Notes: a model not told the origin generated them from the sequence alone. DNA of 64,000 nucleotides from Xylanibacter brevis ATCC 19188 (GCF_000621725.1 NZ_JHXM01000014.1:62001-126000), one strand, 5' to 3'. Positions 44,715 to 54,292 are shown, counted from the first letter of the stretch. Numbers and translations: made by a program.

Positions 44715-45011
44715 TCCCAGAGTCTTGAATTGGCATTTCCAGAGTCTGGAGAGGGTCGTTTTAAAGTCTAAAAGCACGTATTCTTAAGTCTAGAAGAGGC
44801 ATTTCTGAAGTCTAAAACCGAAGCTATCATTTCTGGTCTAGCCCCTGGATGCTCTACATCCAGCCCTTAGAACAACCGCATCCAGGGGCTAAAACGACTC
44901 GTTTCAGGGGCTGAATGCGCCACATCTAGGGGCTAGACGGACATCAAAAGTAAAGCTATTACAACGCAAAAGCGAAACTATAACAAGACGAAAGCAGCAC
45001 TATGACAGTGC
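44715..45011. repeat. Palindrome array with 22-bp spacing, three blocks (locus B)
   Basis: Block 1 has five dyads centred at 44722, 44744, 44766, 44788 and 44810; examples are TCCAGAGTCTGGA, TTTTAAAGTCTAAAA and TTCTTAAGTCTAGAA. Block 2 has five dyads centred at 44843, 44865, 44887, 44909 and 44931 around a GGGGCT or AGCCC core, such as TTCAGGGGCTGAA and TCTAGGGGCTAGA. Block 3 has three CTATnACA units centred near 44960, 44982 and 45004, the last extended to GCACTATGACAGTGC. Spacing within each block is exactly 22 bp; block junctions are 33 and 29 bp. Block 1 is the reverse complement of the TTCTAGACT units at 18027-18129. Upstream, GGGCTCAGT occurs twice 20 bp apart (44661, 44681). Confidence 0.8.
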
Positions 45012-45038
45012 GAAACCGTTCCTATTCCGACCAAGAAC

Positions 45039-45339
45039 AACCCCACCACGACTCTCCCTCTGGAGGGCTGGGCTGTTTTTTTAACCAAAACCGTGAAAAC
45101 CCGCTTCTGTTGTTGATGGTCCTTCGGCCCATCGGTTTGTTGCCAATGCTTCATCGAAGTCAAGCAAGCTTGCCTTCGCCGCCGCATTACCCCCAAACCG
45201 CCTGTCGGCTGCAACAACAGAAGCGAAAAACCAAGAAAACCGCCTACGGCTTGGTAAATATTAACTGTGAGTAAGGCTTTAGGAGTCAGATTGGAAAGGA
45301 CAGAATTACTCCCTCCCTTGGGAGGGCCGGGGTGGGGTT
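45039..45339. mobile_element. MITE-like element with inverted ends
   Basis: AACCCCACC (45039-45047) and GGTGGGGTT (45331-45339) are inverted ends of a ~301-bp segment. Next to each end is a self-palindrome, CCCTCTGGAGGG on the left and CCCTCCCTTGGGAGGG on the right. CCAA flanks the left end and TTGG the right. Inside, CGCTTCTGTTGTTG (45102-45115) and CAACAACAGAAGCG (45212-45225) form a 14-bp inverted repeat. Short open frames here on both strands have no family resemblance and are composed of repeat sequence. No transposase is present. A target-site duplication was not seen. Confidence 0.5.
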
Positions 45340-45377
45340 CCCCCATTGGTTTTCAGGACCGAAGGTCCGTGGTTTTT

Positions 45378-45504
45378 CCTTTGTGAGACAGAAAGCCCCA
45401 AAGGGGGCATGGTGTCAGTGGGAAGCTTGATGTGAACCTGTTCACAAGAAGGATTACCACTGACACCATGAAAGGCTCGACAGAGACTTCTGCCTCACAA
45501 AGGG
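45378..45504. repeat. Long compound hairpin in the gene-free region
   Basis: CCTTTGTGAGACAGAA (45378-45393) pairs with TTCTGCCTCACAAAGG (45489-45504), with one wobble. Inside, ATGGTGTCAGTGG (45409-45421) pairs perfectly with CCACTGACACCAT (45457-45469), and within that TGTGAAC-CT-GTTCACA (45431-45446) forms a third stem. GCCCC-AAAG-GGGGC adds a side hairpin at 45395-45408. It looks like a structured RNA or DNA element. No family is recognised. Confidence 0.6.
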
Positions 45505-45507
45505 GTA

Positions 45508-45599
45508 TTCTCGGTTTTTGTTCAATAAACACAAACTGAAAACACGAAAGGTCTCAGAAAACTGCGTTTCTCGGTTTTGTTCAATAAACACAGACTGAA
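45508..45599. repeat. Pair of 32-33 bp direct repeats
   Basis: TTCTCGGTTTTTGTTCAATA onward (45508-45540) recurs as TTCTCGGTTTTGTTCAATAA onward (45568-45599). The copies differ by one T in the run and one A/G near the end (CACAAACTGAA, CACAGACTGAA). A further hairpin follows at 45607-45647, with CAAGCGAAAA pairing to TTTTCGCTTG. No gene is associated. Confidence 0.65.
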
Positions 45600-45683
45600 G
45601 TCGGGGCAAGCGAAAAATAAAGGATTACCCCTATGAATTTTCGCTTGAGCCTAACCAAAGTCAACGAAAGGCAGACCCAACGA

Positions 45684-48600
45684 TTAATGTTCCTTGATAT
45701 AATCCGTAGGACTCTTTCCTGTAAACTTCTTAAACTTCTTTGAGAAATAGTTGGGGTCGGAGAATCCGCTGCGATAAGCCGTCTCCGACACTTTATAGCC
45801 TTCGTCCATCAATCGGCAGGCATACTGTATGCGCTTGTGGTTGATATACTCACTGATAGACATATTGAAAAGACTCTTCATCTTAACATGAAGCAGCGTA
45901 CGACTGACGTTCATCTCGGAGGTGATATCTGCCACACAAAGGTCACCGTTGCAGATATTCTGATCTATATAGGCATTGATGCGCACAATAAACTCCTGGT
46001 CCAGCTTGTTCAGATGCGGCACTTCCTTCTCCTCTTCAACGGGCGTCTTGAGCAAAGCATCCTGACGAGCCTTTAACAGCTGAATCATATTGTTCACCTG
46101 AAGGTCGAGTGCCTGCGGATCGAAAGGCTTTGGAATATAAGCCTCAGCACCACTCTGATAGCCCTCAATAAAGTCCTGCTGCTGATTCTTAGCCGTCAGC
46201 AGGATGACGGGAATGTGCGAGGTGGCCACATCGCTCTTCAACCGATGGCACATCTCTATGCCATCCATGCGTGGCATCATCACATCGCTGATAATCAGCA
46301 TCACGTCGTTCGACTGTGCCATCTTCAAGCCCTCATCGCCATCACGCGCTGTGAAAACGCGGAAATGAGGCGAGAGATAGTCGGCCAAGAACAGCCGCAA
46401 CTCATCGTTGTCCTCCACAATGAGGATGGCATTCTTCTTTTCCTCACCATCTTCGGTCTGTTCTGTGGTAGGAAAGAACGACGTGGTAACCTTAGCAATA
46501 TGATAGTCGTCGATAGATGCGAGCGTCTTAGCATCGCCAACCAGACTCTTCTCGTCGAAAGCACGTCTGTCCACATTCACCCATACCTGGAAGTCAGAGC
46601 CCCTGTTTACCTCGCTTTCCAAACCGATGAAACCCTTGTGAATCTCCACCAGGCGCTTCACCAGCGAGAGTCCGATACCCCATCCCGTTGTACCAACAGA
46701 GACACCGCGAGGCGTCTGATAGAAGCGATTGAAGATGTTCTGCTGCTCTTCCTTCACAATGCCTATACCATTGTCTATCACCTCAAAGAACAGGTAGTTA
46801 AAGATATCGCCCTCGCGATTCTTTATCGCAGCATTAACGATCACCTCACCACCGTTCTTCGTATATTTAAAGGCATTGGTCAAGAGGTTGTTTAAGATAC
46901 GCTCTACATAGAACGGCGAGAACCACACCTCCTCGCCATTATCCTCACAGCGCACATAGAAGGCGATACTCTTCTCGCGTGCCACATCCTGGAAGGCAGC
47001 TGTCACACGGTGGATGAACGCCAGCGGGTCGCCTTTCTGCAAATAAAAGGGGAAGTTGTCGCTTTCCACCTTGTTGAAGGTCACCAGCTCGTTGATAAGT
47101 TCCTCCATTTTCCCCGTGTTATGAATGGCCATATCCAGATGCTTGCGTTCATCCTCTGGAATGTTTTCACGGTGAATGCTTTTCAAGGGGGCGACAATCA
47201 GCGAAAGCGGGGTCTTCAGTTCGTGAGACACCGTCGTAAAGAAGCTCGACTTTGCCTTGTCCAATTCCTCTATCTTCTCCTTCTCCATCAGCGCCATCCT
47301 TGTCTGGTTGCGCGCCTCCATACGGTGTGTGTACTGCCGTTGTATGTAGCCCACGATGAGTACCAGTATGATGAGATAAAAGACGTAAGCCCACGTAGAG
47401 CGATAGAACGGTGGTTTTACTACTATCTTGAGCACCGTCTCCGGACACTGATCCCAGTTCTCGCTGCTGTTATTAGCCCTGAGATGCAGCACATAAGTGC
47501 CAGGTGCCAGGTTGTAGGCCATAAAGCGATGGTCGTTTCCTGCATCCTGCCACGTCTTGTGAATACCCTCCACCCATATCTGGTAATTGATGCTACTATT
47601 GTTAGCAGGGATTATCACACCATAATCGATGGCAAAAGAACGACTTTGCTCATAGGAAAGCGTTACCTCTCGAGTCGAATTCAGCTCCTTTTCGAGTGGA
47701 GAATCAACTGTTCCCGCATCGATTAGCTTACCATTGATGGTCAGTTGCTTGAGGAACACCTTATAATCCACCTTTCCGCCCTCCAAGTTTCCGGGGTTAA
47801 AATAAACCAATCCATCGACCGTTCCGAAGTAGAGATTACCATCAGAACAGCGAAGGGAGGAAGAGAAGTTGAACTGATTGGTAGGTAGTCCGTTCTCTGT
47901 GGTGAAGCGTGTCAGCGCACGTGTCTTTGAAGAATAGCGGAAAAGACCGCGGCTGGTACTTATCCATATATGTCCGAAGCTGTCGCCAATGATACTGCAA
48001 ACGGTGCATTGCTGCAGCGTGGACTCGCCCTCTATCTGGCTGAACTTGCCCGTTTGCGGATGGAACGTCTGCAAGCCATTATTGTTTGTACCCAACCACA
48101 CGAGGCCGTCGTCAGCCACATAGATACTTGTCACATAATTGTCCTTCAGTCCATTCCTTGTATTAGTGACATTCCATTCCGTCACCTGACCCGTTTTTCC
48201 CTCTATACGGAAGAAGCCATTAGTAGTGGTTCCTGCCCATATATTATTAGCAGCATCAGCTGTCAGCGTATAGACAAAGTGGTTATCCAGGAAATCATGT
48301 CCCATCTTCTGGAACGAATCCGTCTTGTCATCATACCAACGCAGTCCCTGCGTGGTAGCCACCCATAGCTTTCCATCGCGCTGCTTGGCAAAGCTAAAGA
48401 CACTGTTGGATGTAAAACCAGGAATTATCTCATAGCGTTTCTTAGCCTTTGTCTTCAGATTATACCTGAAAAGACTATTGCGGAAAGTACCTATCCACAT
48501 GTCACACGTCTGCTCATCGTAATAAAGACTATGGATATTAGTGCCTATATCAGGAATCGCCGTGAAAGGCTGTATCTCCCTCTTCTGCATGTCGCAGATA

Positions 48601-49709
48601 TTCAATCCTCCGTCTTCCGTAGCTATCCAGATAATACCCTGTCCCACTTCAGCCATCATACGTGCCACCTTACCGGACAGGTTGAACTGTTCCTTGCCAG
48701 GTACAATCCATTGGAAGGTGTGATTATTCTGCAACAACAGGTCTACACCACCAAAGTAAGTGCCTATCCATGCATTGTTATCAAAGTCAAATAGGATATC
48801 ATAGATGGCATTGTCAGAAAGCAAGTCCTTGTTCACCAAGTCCTGACGAATGATGTCTATCTGTCCGTTCTGCCGGATAATCGTCACTCCCTGCTCAGTA
48901 CCCAACCAGATGTTGTGCAAAGCATCTTCGCGAATTACACGCACCGTACCATCGGAAAGCATCTGTGGCTCATAGACCCTCAACTGTTTAGTCTTCAAAT
49001 CGATGACTTCTACGCCCTTTCCATTACGACCTACCCATAAACGATCATAAGCATCAAAGAGCATAGGACATATACCATCAGCTCCCGTCAGAAAGTCGTA
49101 GTATTCCGATGGCAGATGCTCTATGCGCTTCATGTCTTTGTCGTAGTAGTAAATGGAATTGTTGGTAGCCACAAAGACCCGTCCTTTCTTATCGGATGCC
49201 ACAGCAAGGTTAAAGCCCTCGCCAATAGAAGGTATCGCATTGAAACGGTCGTTCTCCTCATCATAGACATAGACATCGGCTCCGGCTGCAATGATACGCC
49301 CAGAGGTTGTCTCTGTGATACAAGGTATTTGACGGTCGGGGTAGTCGTAGTTCACGAAGTCGTTCGTCGTATTGCGATATCGACTGATACCCTCTTCCGT
49401 ACCTATCCACAGACGGTGCTTTCTGTCAATAAAAAGATCCTTGATGAAATTATGACGCAGAGAATGAGGGTTGCCATCATCGTGGAAATAGGTTCGCATG
49501 CCGTAGCCGTCGTAACGCGCCAAACCATTACGCGTGCCAAACCAAATATAGCCATTGCCATCCTGGGCAATGGCCTCGACCTGCTGGTGCGGCAGGCCTT
49601 TCTGACTGGAGATGTGCTGGAAACGAATACCGTCAGCCCGTATGACCATTGCCAGAAGGAGCAATGGGCATAACAGGAGTAACCGGAGTTCGTTTCTTCT
49701 CGTCATCAT
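45684..49709 (-). CDS. Hybrid two-component system regulator (HTCS) of the PUL
   Basis: A 1341-residue single-chain sensor-regulator typical of Bacteroidales polysaccharide loci. After a signal/anchor segment come ~14 Reg_prop propeller repeats (GNGYIWFGTRNGLARYDG, HRLWIGTEEGISRY) and a Y_Y_Y domain (residues ~690-760) in the periplasm. A membrane segment lies near 770-790. HisKA follows with His829 in TVSHELKTPLS, then a HATPase domain (NGIGIVKEEQ, TGWGIGLSLVKRL). The receiver domain has the phospho-acceptor Asp1142 in ISDVMMPRMDG. A C-terminal AraC-type helix-turn-helix (residues ~1240-1341, ISEYINHKRIQYACRLM, ETAYRSGFSDPNYFSKKFK) binds DNA. Its start overlaps the stop of the upstream enzyme gene by 4 bp, so it is the last gene of the PUL operon and may autoregulate it. 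Confidence 0.95.
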   Translation of the reverse strand: MMTRRNELRLLLLCPLLLLAMVIRADGIRFQHISSQKGLPHQQVEAIAQDGNGYIWFGTRNGLARYDGYGMRTYFHDDGNPHSLRHNFIKDLFIDRKHRLWIGTEEGISRYRNTTNDFVNYDYPDRQIPCITETTSGRIIAAGADVYVYDEENDRFNAIPSIGEGFNLAVASDKKGRVFVATNNSIYYYDKDMKRIEHLPSEYYDFLTGADGICPMLFDAYDRLWVGRNGKGVEVIDLKTKQLRVYEPQMLSDGTVRVIREDALHNIWLGTEQGVTIIRQNGQIDIIRQDLVNKDLLSDNAIYDILFDFDNNAWIGTYFGGVDLLLQNNHTFQWIVPGKEQFNLSGKVARMMAEVGQGIIWIATEDGGLNICDMQKREIQPFTAIPDIGTNIHSLYYDEQTCDMWIGTFRNSLFRYNLKTKAKKRYEIIPGFTSNSVFSFAKQRDGKLWVATTQGLRWYDDKTDSFQKMGHDFLDNHFVYTLTADAANNIWAGTTTNGFFRIEGKTGQVTEWNVTNTRNGLKDNYVTSIYVADDGLVWLGTNNNGLQTFHPQTGKFSQIEGESTLQQCTVCSIIGDSFGHIWISTSRGLFRYSSKTRALTRFTTENGLPTNQFNFSSSLRCSDGNLYFGTVDGLVYFNPGNLEGGKVDYKVFLKQLTINGKLIDAGTVDSPLEKELNSTREVTLSYEQSRSFAIDYGVIIPANNSSINYQIWVEGIHKTWQDAGNDHRFMAYNLAPGTYVLHLRANNSSENWDQCPETVLKIVVKPPFYRSTWAYVFYLIILVLIVGYIQRQYTHRMEARNQTRMALMEKEKIEELDKAKSSFFTTVSHELKTPLSLIVAPLKSIHRENIPEDERKHLDMAIHNTGKMEELINELVTFNKVESDNFPFYLQKGDPLAFIHRVTAAFQDVAREKSIAFYVRCEDNGEEVWFSPFYVERILNNLLTNAFKYTKNGGEVIVNAAIKNREGDIFNYLFFEVIDNGIGIVKEEQQNIFNRFYQTPRGVSVGTTGWGIGLSLVKRLVEIHKGFIGLESEVNRGSDFQVWVNVDRRAFDEKSLVGDAKTLASIDDYHIAKVTTSFFPTTEQTEDGEEKKNAILIVEDNDELRLFLADYLSPHFRVFTARDGDEGLKMAQSNDVMLIISDVMMPRMDGIEMCHRLKSDVATSHIPVILLTAKNQQQDFIEGYQSGAEAYIPKPFDPQALDLQVNNMIQLLKARQDALLKTPVEEEKEVPHLNKLDQEFIVRINAYIDQNICNGDLCVADITSEMNVSRTLLHVKMKSLFNMSISEYINHKRIQYACRLMDEGYKVSETAYRSGFSDPNYFSKKFKKFTGKSPTDYIKEH

Positions 49710-51595
49710 TTCATCATCACCTTATGTATGCTCGTAGAACCATCAGCATGCTGCTGACGCACAATGACAGGTGCTCCCCTCTTACGAAGAAGAGGGAAGC
49801 TATTGCCATTCGTTTGTTCTATTAATCGTCCTTGAAGGTCGTAGATACCGACCTTGTTTGTCTTGTTGCTTACCTTCGTATCTTGAACGGCTGATACGTC
49901 ATGAGGTTGCAGATAGAAGTCCATCCACGACCACGACTCGTCGCGCTTGGCATCAGGCAGCATCTCATAGTTCAATGTTGCATCACTGGTACTGCGGTTC
50001 TGCAACATTACATTCACACGCATATGTGTGCCATTGGGACGTGTTTCCTTAGAGAATCCTAAACGTTCCCAGGGAATGGCCGCCTCAACAATATAATAAC
50101 GGTCGGTGCCGCCACGCTTGTAATTCACGCCAAGCGTATCTGCACTCATGGCATTCCATTGCCACGAGCTGGTGCCATTACCTTTAGCCACTCGCATCTT
50201 CCCATTGGCCATAAATTGGAAGCGGAATGTTCCTTCTGAAATAATTTGGTCAGAAGAACTATTCTTGGTATCAATGAACAACGTGACACCATCGCCATTA
50301 GAGCCACTTGAAACCTGATCGGTGTCTGACACGCGCGAAGTGAAATAGAGCGAATCCTCATCATAGGCAAAGTCGCCTGTGAAACGCATGCCGTTCTGCA
50401 GACCCAGTATCATTTGCGTAGCCATAGCGCCATAATAGCCCTCGTTGCGCGTTTGCACACCATCAATCATCGTTTTGGCAAACGGGGCCTGCAACATTCT
50501 TACGGCATAGCCTTTCTCCATATAGACACCGCCACCCACCAGGTTTCCTACGGCCACGACGACACCCGTATCAATCACGCTGACGGAGTTCCACATATAG
50601 TCCTCGTTGGCACTGGTCTTAAACGGATTGCTCATCGCCTTGAAGCTCTGCGCCTTTTCATCACCCACATAGACCATCATCTCGTATTTCCCGTTGTAAT
50701 GAGTCTGGTGCGACAAGACCGTCTCACCCCATGGCAACTTACGGATATAGGGAGCACCACCCTTGACCTGCGGATTCACATAATCGCGATCGATGGCCTG
50801 CCAACGATTTGTCGAAGGATAAGGCACAAAGCGCTTCCAGTTGTCCTTGACAGCACAGACAGCTATTGTTGGAATGAAGTCGCCAACGCCCGGCCATCCA
50901 GGATTCTCAAAACAGAGCGCAATACTGTCGTTGTCCAGAATCACAGCCGACGGCATTCCGTCGCGACTTCCAGAATGGTAGGCAACGATCTTCGGAGTCG
51001 TCCACGTAACACCTTTATCAGAAGAACGACAGATGGCTATGCGCTGGTCATCATTACTGGTAAAGGGAGTCTCGTCTGCAAAGTAAAGATGCACCTCTCC
51101 ACCGGGCATTTCCAGGAAAGCCGGCTCCCAACAACCGTCCCTGAAGTCATAGTTTCCGTCAAACACCGCGATATCGTCGCTCCAAGTCTTTCCGTTGTCG
51201 GTGCTTCGCTTCAAGTGAATACCAAACAGACGATCGGCAGAATAAGGTGCCGAAGGTCGAGGGTTGTAGGCCACAAGGATGGTGCCGTCGCTCAACTGAA
51301 TCAGATCGGGCGCACACTCAGGGATGTTCCCGTTCGTCACTATCTTTGTAGGAGCGGTCCACGTATTGCCCTTGTTGCTACTAAAGGCAATGTCGATACC
51401 GTGATTTTCACAAACAGCCATCAGCCTACCGTCCTGCAGCTCTATCATTCGCGGATAGCCGCCACTGGAAAAAATCTGTTTCTTGGTAGCCGTATCCCAG
51501 AAGATACGAGAACCTGTATAGGGAGCCTTACTACCTGCATACACACCTTGCAGACAGAAAAGTATCACGAGAAAAAATGAGAATATCTGTTTCAT
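49706..51595 (-). CDS. Secreted Asp-box glycosidase (sialidase/GH93-like) with CBM9-like domain
   Basis: A 629-residue secreted protein (signal peptide ends FCLQGVYA). The six-bladed propeller region contains three Asp boxes: SSNKGNTW (72-79), STDNGKTW (131-138) and SSDKGVTW (191-198). GGYPRMIELQDGRLMAV resembles the F/Y-R-I-P segment of sialidases. DGCWEPAFLEMPGGEVHLYF resembles the W-E-P motif of GH93 exo-arabinanases. Residues ~400-560 look like a DOMON/CBM9 carbohydrate-binding domain (DSLYFTSRVSD, YYIVEAAIPWERLGF). The end, VGIYDLQGRLIEQ...VIVRQQ, resembles a type IX secretion sorting domain. Substrate is either sialic acid or arabinan; the W-E-P motif favours the GH93-like option. It is the enzyme gene of the PUL. 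Confidence 0.8.
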   Translation of the reverse strand: MKQIFSFFLVILFCLQGVYAGSKAPYTGSRIFWDTATKKQIFSSGGYPRMIELQDGRLMAVCENHGIDIAFSSNKGNTWTAPTKIVTNGNIPECAPDLIQLSDGTILVAYNPRPSAPYSADRLFGIHLKRSTDNGKTWSDDIAVFDGNYDFRDGCWEPAFLEMPGGEVHLYFADETPFTSNDDQRIAICRSSDKGVTWTTPKIVAYHSGSRDGMPSAVILDNDSIALCFENPGWPGVGDFIPTIAVCAVKDNWKRFVPYPSTNRWQAIDRDYVNPQVKGGAPYIRKLPWGETVLSHQTHYNGKYEMMVYVGDEKAQSFKAMSNPFKTSANEDYMWNSVSVIDTGVVVAVGNLVGGGVYMEKGYAVRMLQAPFAKTMIDGVQTRNEGYYGAMATQMILGLQNGMRFTGDFAYDEDSLYFTSRVSDTDQVSSGSNGDGVTLFIDTKNSSSDQIISEGTFRFQFMANGKMRVAKGNGTSSWQWNAMSADTLGVNYKRGGTDRYYIVEAAIPWERLGFSKETRPNGTHMRVNVMLQNRSTSDATLNYEMLPDAKRDESWSWMDFYLQPHDVSAVQDTKVSNKTNKVGIYDLQGRLIEQTNGNSFPLLRKRGAPVIVRQQHADGSTSIHKVMMK

Positions 51596-51598
51596 TGT

Positions 51599-52567
51599 TC
51601 AAAGGATTTCAAAAGTAATAATAGATGTTGCTTTCACACGACTGTTCTCTGGCGCTGTTGTTACAAGGGTATAGGTAGCCCCCTGTGTTAAGTCAATTGC
51701 GGCGCCCGATTGCATCTCGCTTCCATTAATATAAAACTTCACATTTGCATTTATATTGTATAAAAGAGTGAGATTTCTCTTATCGGTACCCTCGGGAAGC
51801 GTAAACTGATAAGTCAGCGCATCCTGATTGAAAGCATTACGAACCAACACGCCGTCAACACCATTCAGTGAGACAGAAGTAAACTCCGGATAGATAAGTG
51901 TATAGAGTTTATAATCGCGCACAGAGCCAAAGTCTGATTCCACCTTGATGCTATGCGTCTTGGTCAAGTCATAATAGGTCTTGGCTGTCCAAAGCACATC
52001 GTCAACATAGATTTTCGATGAGTCTGACTCTATGTCGAAACTCAAGCGCTGCTTTTCGGCTTTCAATGTCACCTCACGATTGTTATACACCTGCTTGGAA
52101 GGAAGGCGAAGCACCCAGTCACTACTCTCTTCCAGCAACTCTGCATAATAGACATTGGGGGTGATGCTGGAGTAAACCCTGTCGATGGTTGTCACATCAT
52201 CCTTCACCACGACATCGAAAGCTATTGTGTCACTGCTCAGACTGCCACCCATATAGGTATCGTAAGTGGAAGCTACCACCACCACATGAAACTCTCCAGG
52301 CACACTATACGAATAGGAGAAATGTCCTTTGTTCATTGCAAAACCGGTATCTCCTGCCTTACGATTGGCATAGCTGTGTCCCTCATCACCAGGCCACACC
52401 ACAACTTGGTCGGCTACGCCCGTAAAGGAAATCTGTGCACTTTGATTGATTTCCAGTTCCGTCTCACTGATTGTGGCACTGGCAACGGGTGTGCGAGCAC
52501 TCTCGTTTTCGTCAGAGCATGCCACCAAAAGGAGACCCATCATTATAATAGCAAATATTTTCTTCAT
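51599..52567 (-). CDS. PUL surface lipoprotein with PKD-like domain (SusE/F position)
   Basis: A 322-residue lipoprotein with lipobox GLLLVAC, Cys17, and SDENES next, a negatively charged motif similar to the surface-export signal of Bacteroidetes lipoproteins. Residues ~30-125 form a PKD/Ig-like domain (GEFHVVVVASTYD). The rest is beta-rich without recognised family. It lies 21 bp after susD and 3 bp before the enzyme gene. Position suggests a surface glycan-binding protein equivalent to SusE/SusF. That role is inferred from context. Confidence 0.72.
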   Translation of the reverse strand: MKKIFAIIMMGLLLVACSDENESARTPVASATISETELEINQSAQISFTGVADQVVVWPGDEGHSYANRKAGDTGFAMNKGHFSYSYSVPGEFHVVVVASTYDTYMGGSLSSDTIAFDVVVKDDVTTIDRVYSSITPNVYYAELLEESSDWVLRLPSKQVYNNREVTLKAEKQRLSFDIESDSSKIYVDDVLWTAKTYYDLTKTHSIKVESDFGSVRDYKLYTLIYPEFTSVSLNGVDGVLVRNAFNQDALTYQFTLPEGTDKRNLTLLYNINANVKFYINGSEMQSGAAIDLTQGATYTLVTTAPENSRVKATSIITFEIL

Positions 52568-52588
52568 GTTCGCTTATGTTTCTATTTA

Positions 52589-54292
52589 TTAATAGCCATG
52601 ATTCTGTTTCACCACACCATTCGACACATCGACCTCCGTCTGAGGGATAGGCATCAGCTCATGCACACCTTCACGGAAGTAAGCACCACGACGAGTAGCA
52701 CGATACTGAGCAAAGTTGTGAAGCGTCTTGGCAGCGATACCCTGACGAACCAGGTCGAAATAACGGTCCCACTCAAAGGCAAACTCCATGCGGCGCTCAC
52801 TCCATATCTGGTCGCGTATATAGCCATAGCCACCTGCCACATAGAGTTTCGTGGAATTATTAAGCGTGTTGACCTGTGCCTTACACTTATTCAGATTGGC
52901 AAGCGCCTGCTCACGCTGTCCGCACTCGTTCAGCGCCTCAGCATACATCAGCACCACATCGGCATAGCGCAAGACGCGACGGTTTCTGCCGTTATCGCCG
53001 GCATACTTTGGTTTATCCTTCTTTGGCGTGTACCATTTCAACGACACATAGTTGCCTTCGCCACCTTGCCATATCTCTCCATCGAAGGTCTGGCCCTGGT
53101 GATGAATCGTAAAGTCCTTTCTCACGTCGGTATCAAAGATATTAGTCAACAACTGATCGGTGGCGTACATCTTCACCTGACCAACATTGAAGAATTCCAG
53201 CCCCTGTCCTTCGTTGGTATCACCACTGGTGCCATCGGCACTCTCCTTGAAGTTGATCTCCCAAATAGACCCTTTGCTGAACTCACCATCGTTGTAGAAC
53301 TGATACAGATACGACAGCTTATCACCATTATGCAGAGCATTGCCATAATAGTCCTTATACTCCAACGAATATACATTGTTCATGGTTGGCAGATTCGCTG
53401 TAGGACTCTCATATTCGCTGGTGTTCTCTGTGCCGTTCTGTATCAGCGACACAGGCTTGAACCACAGACGCTCTCGCAATGTTTCCCAGTCTTCCTTTCC
53501 GTCGTATTTCAACATCTGAGCATAGGTCATTGTAGTATTGTCAACCATATACTGTCCCAGCTCCACCATCTCGTTCCATTTGTCAGAAGCCACGCCTGGC
53601 TTCGCCTCATACATCAGCACTTTCATCAGCAGGGCGATGGCAGCACCACGAGTCACTTTACCCAGATCAGAAGAACTGGTATAGACATTCGGTAACATGA
53701 TAGCAGCTTCACGCAAGTCTTTCTCTACATAAGCATAGCACTCCTCCAAGGTAGAGCGAGGCACAACCAGGGAGTCCACACTTTCCTGTTCCGGTCTGAT
53801 GGGCACGCCACCAAAAGTCTTTATCAGGTTGAAGTAATAATACGCACGCAGGAACTTTGCCTGTCCATAAATCCAGCGCACCTGATTATAGGTAGCCAAC
53901 TGATCATTGGTGATGCGCACCCGGTGGATGTTATAAATCACCTGATTGGCGCGGTGAATACCCTTATAGTTCACGCGCCACCGCTGCAGAATCCATGTGT
54001 TCGACGTGTTGAAACGAAAGTTCACCAGCTGTCCCATCTGCGACGAGAGTCCTTCGTCTGTGCCAAACACATTGTCGCCCATAGCTTCGCCGAAGCGCCA
54101 CTCCTGGTCGTTATATTCATCAGACTGCAACTCATCATAGGCCGCATCAAGTGCGCTCTGCATCTTATACCGCGTGTCGTAATAGTTCTCGTCGGTGGCA
54201 TTGCCCAGCACGTCCTTATCCAGGAAGTCGTCACAGGCCGTCATCGAGAAGGCCATCGCAAGAACGGATATCTTATATAAAAGCTTGTTCAT
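52589..54292 (-). CDS. SusD/RagB-family nutrient-binding lipoprotein
   Basis: The ATG at 54292 is chosen; an in-frame TTG at 54307 is less likely. The protein has 567 residues with lipobox AFSMTAC, Cys20, then DDFLDK, the classic SusD opening. Helical TPR-like elements include YKMQSALDAAYDELQSDEY, RANQVIYNIHRV and KFLRAYYYFNLIKTFGGVP. The C-terminal half holds VLMYAEALNECGQREQALA and ERRMEFAFEWDRYFDLVRQG, both strongly conserved. SusD caps the SusC transporter on the outer surface and hands it the glycan. It is encoded directly after susC. Confidence 0.95.
   Translation of the reverse strand: MNKLLYKISVLAMAFSMTACDDFLDKDVLGNATDENYYDTRYKMQSALDAAYDELQSDEYNDQEWRFGEAMGDNVFGTDEGLSSQMGQLVNFRFNTSNTWILQRWRVNYKGIHRANQVIYNIHRVRITNDQLATYNQVRWIYGQAKFLRAYYYFNLIKTFGGVPIRPEQESVDSLVVPRSTLEECYAYVEKDLREAAIMLPNVYTSSSDLGKVTRGAAIALLMKVLMYEAKPGVASDKWNEMVELGQYMVDNTTMTYAQMLKYDGKEDWETLRERLWFKPVSLIQNGTENTSEYESPTANLPTMNNVYSLEYKDYYGNALHNGDKLSYLYQFYNDGEFSKGSIWEINFKESADGTSGDTNEGQGLEFFNVGQVKMYATDQLLTNIFDTDVRKDFTIHHQGQTFDGEIWQGGEGNYVSLKWYTPKKDKPKYAGDNGRNRRVLRYADVVLMYAEALNECGQREQALANLNKCKAQVNTLNNSTKLYVAGGYGYIRDQIWSERRMEFAFEWDRYFDLVRQGIAAKTLHNFAQYRATRRGAYFREGVHELMPIPQTEVDVSNGVVKQNHGY

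Noticed and set aside
44978-45346. Short open frames on both strands inside the MITE-like element
   Set aside because: They are made of inverted-repeat sequence, have no ribosome-binding context and match no family.
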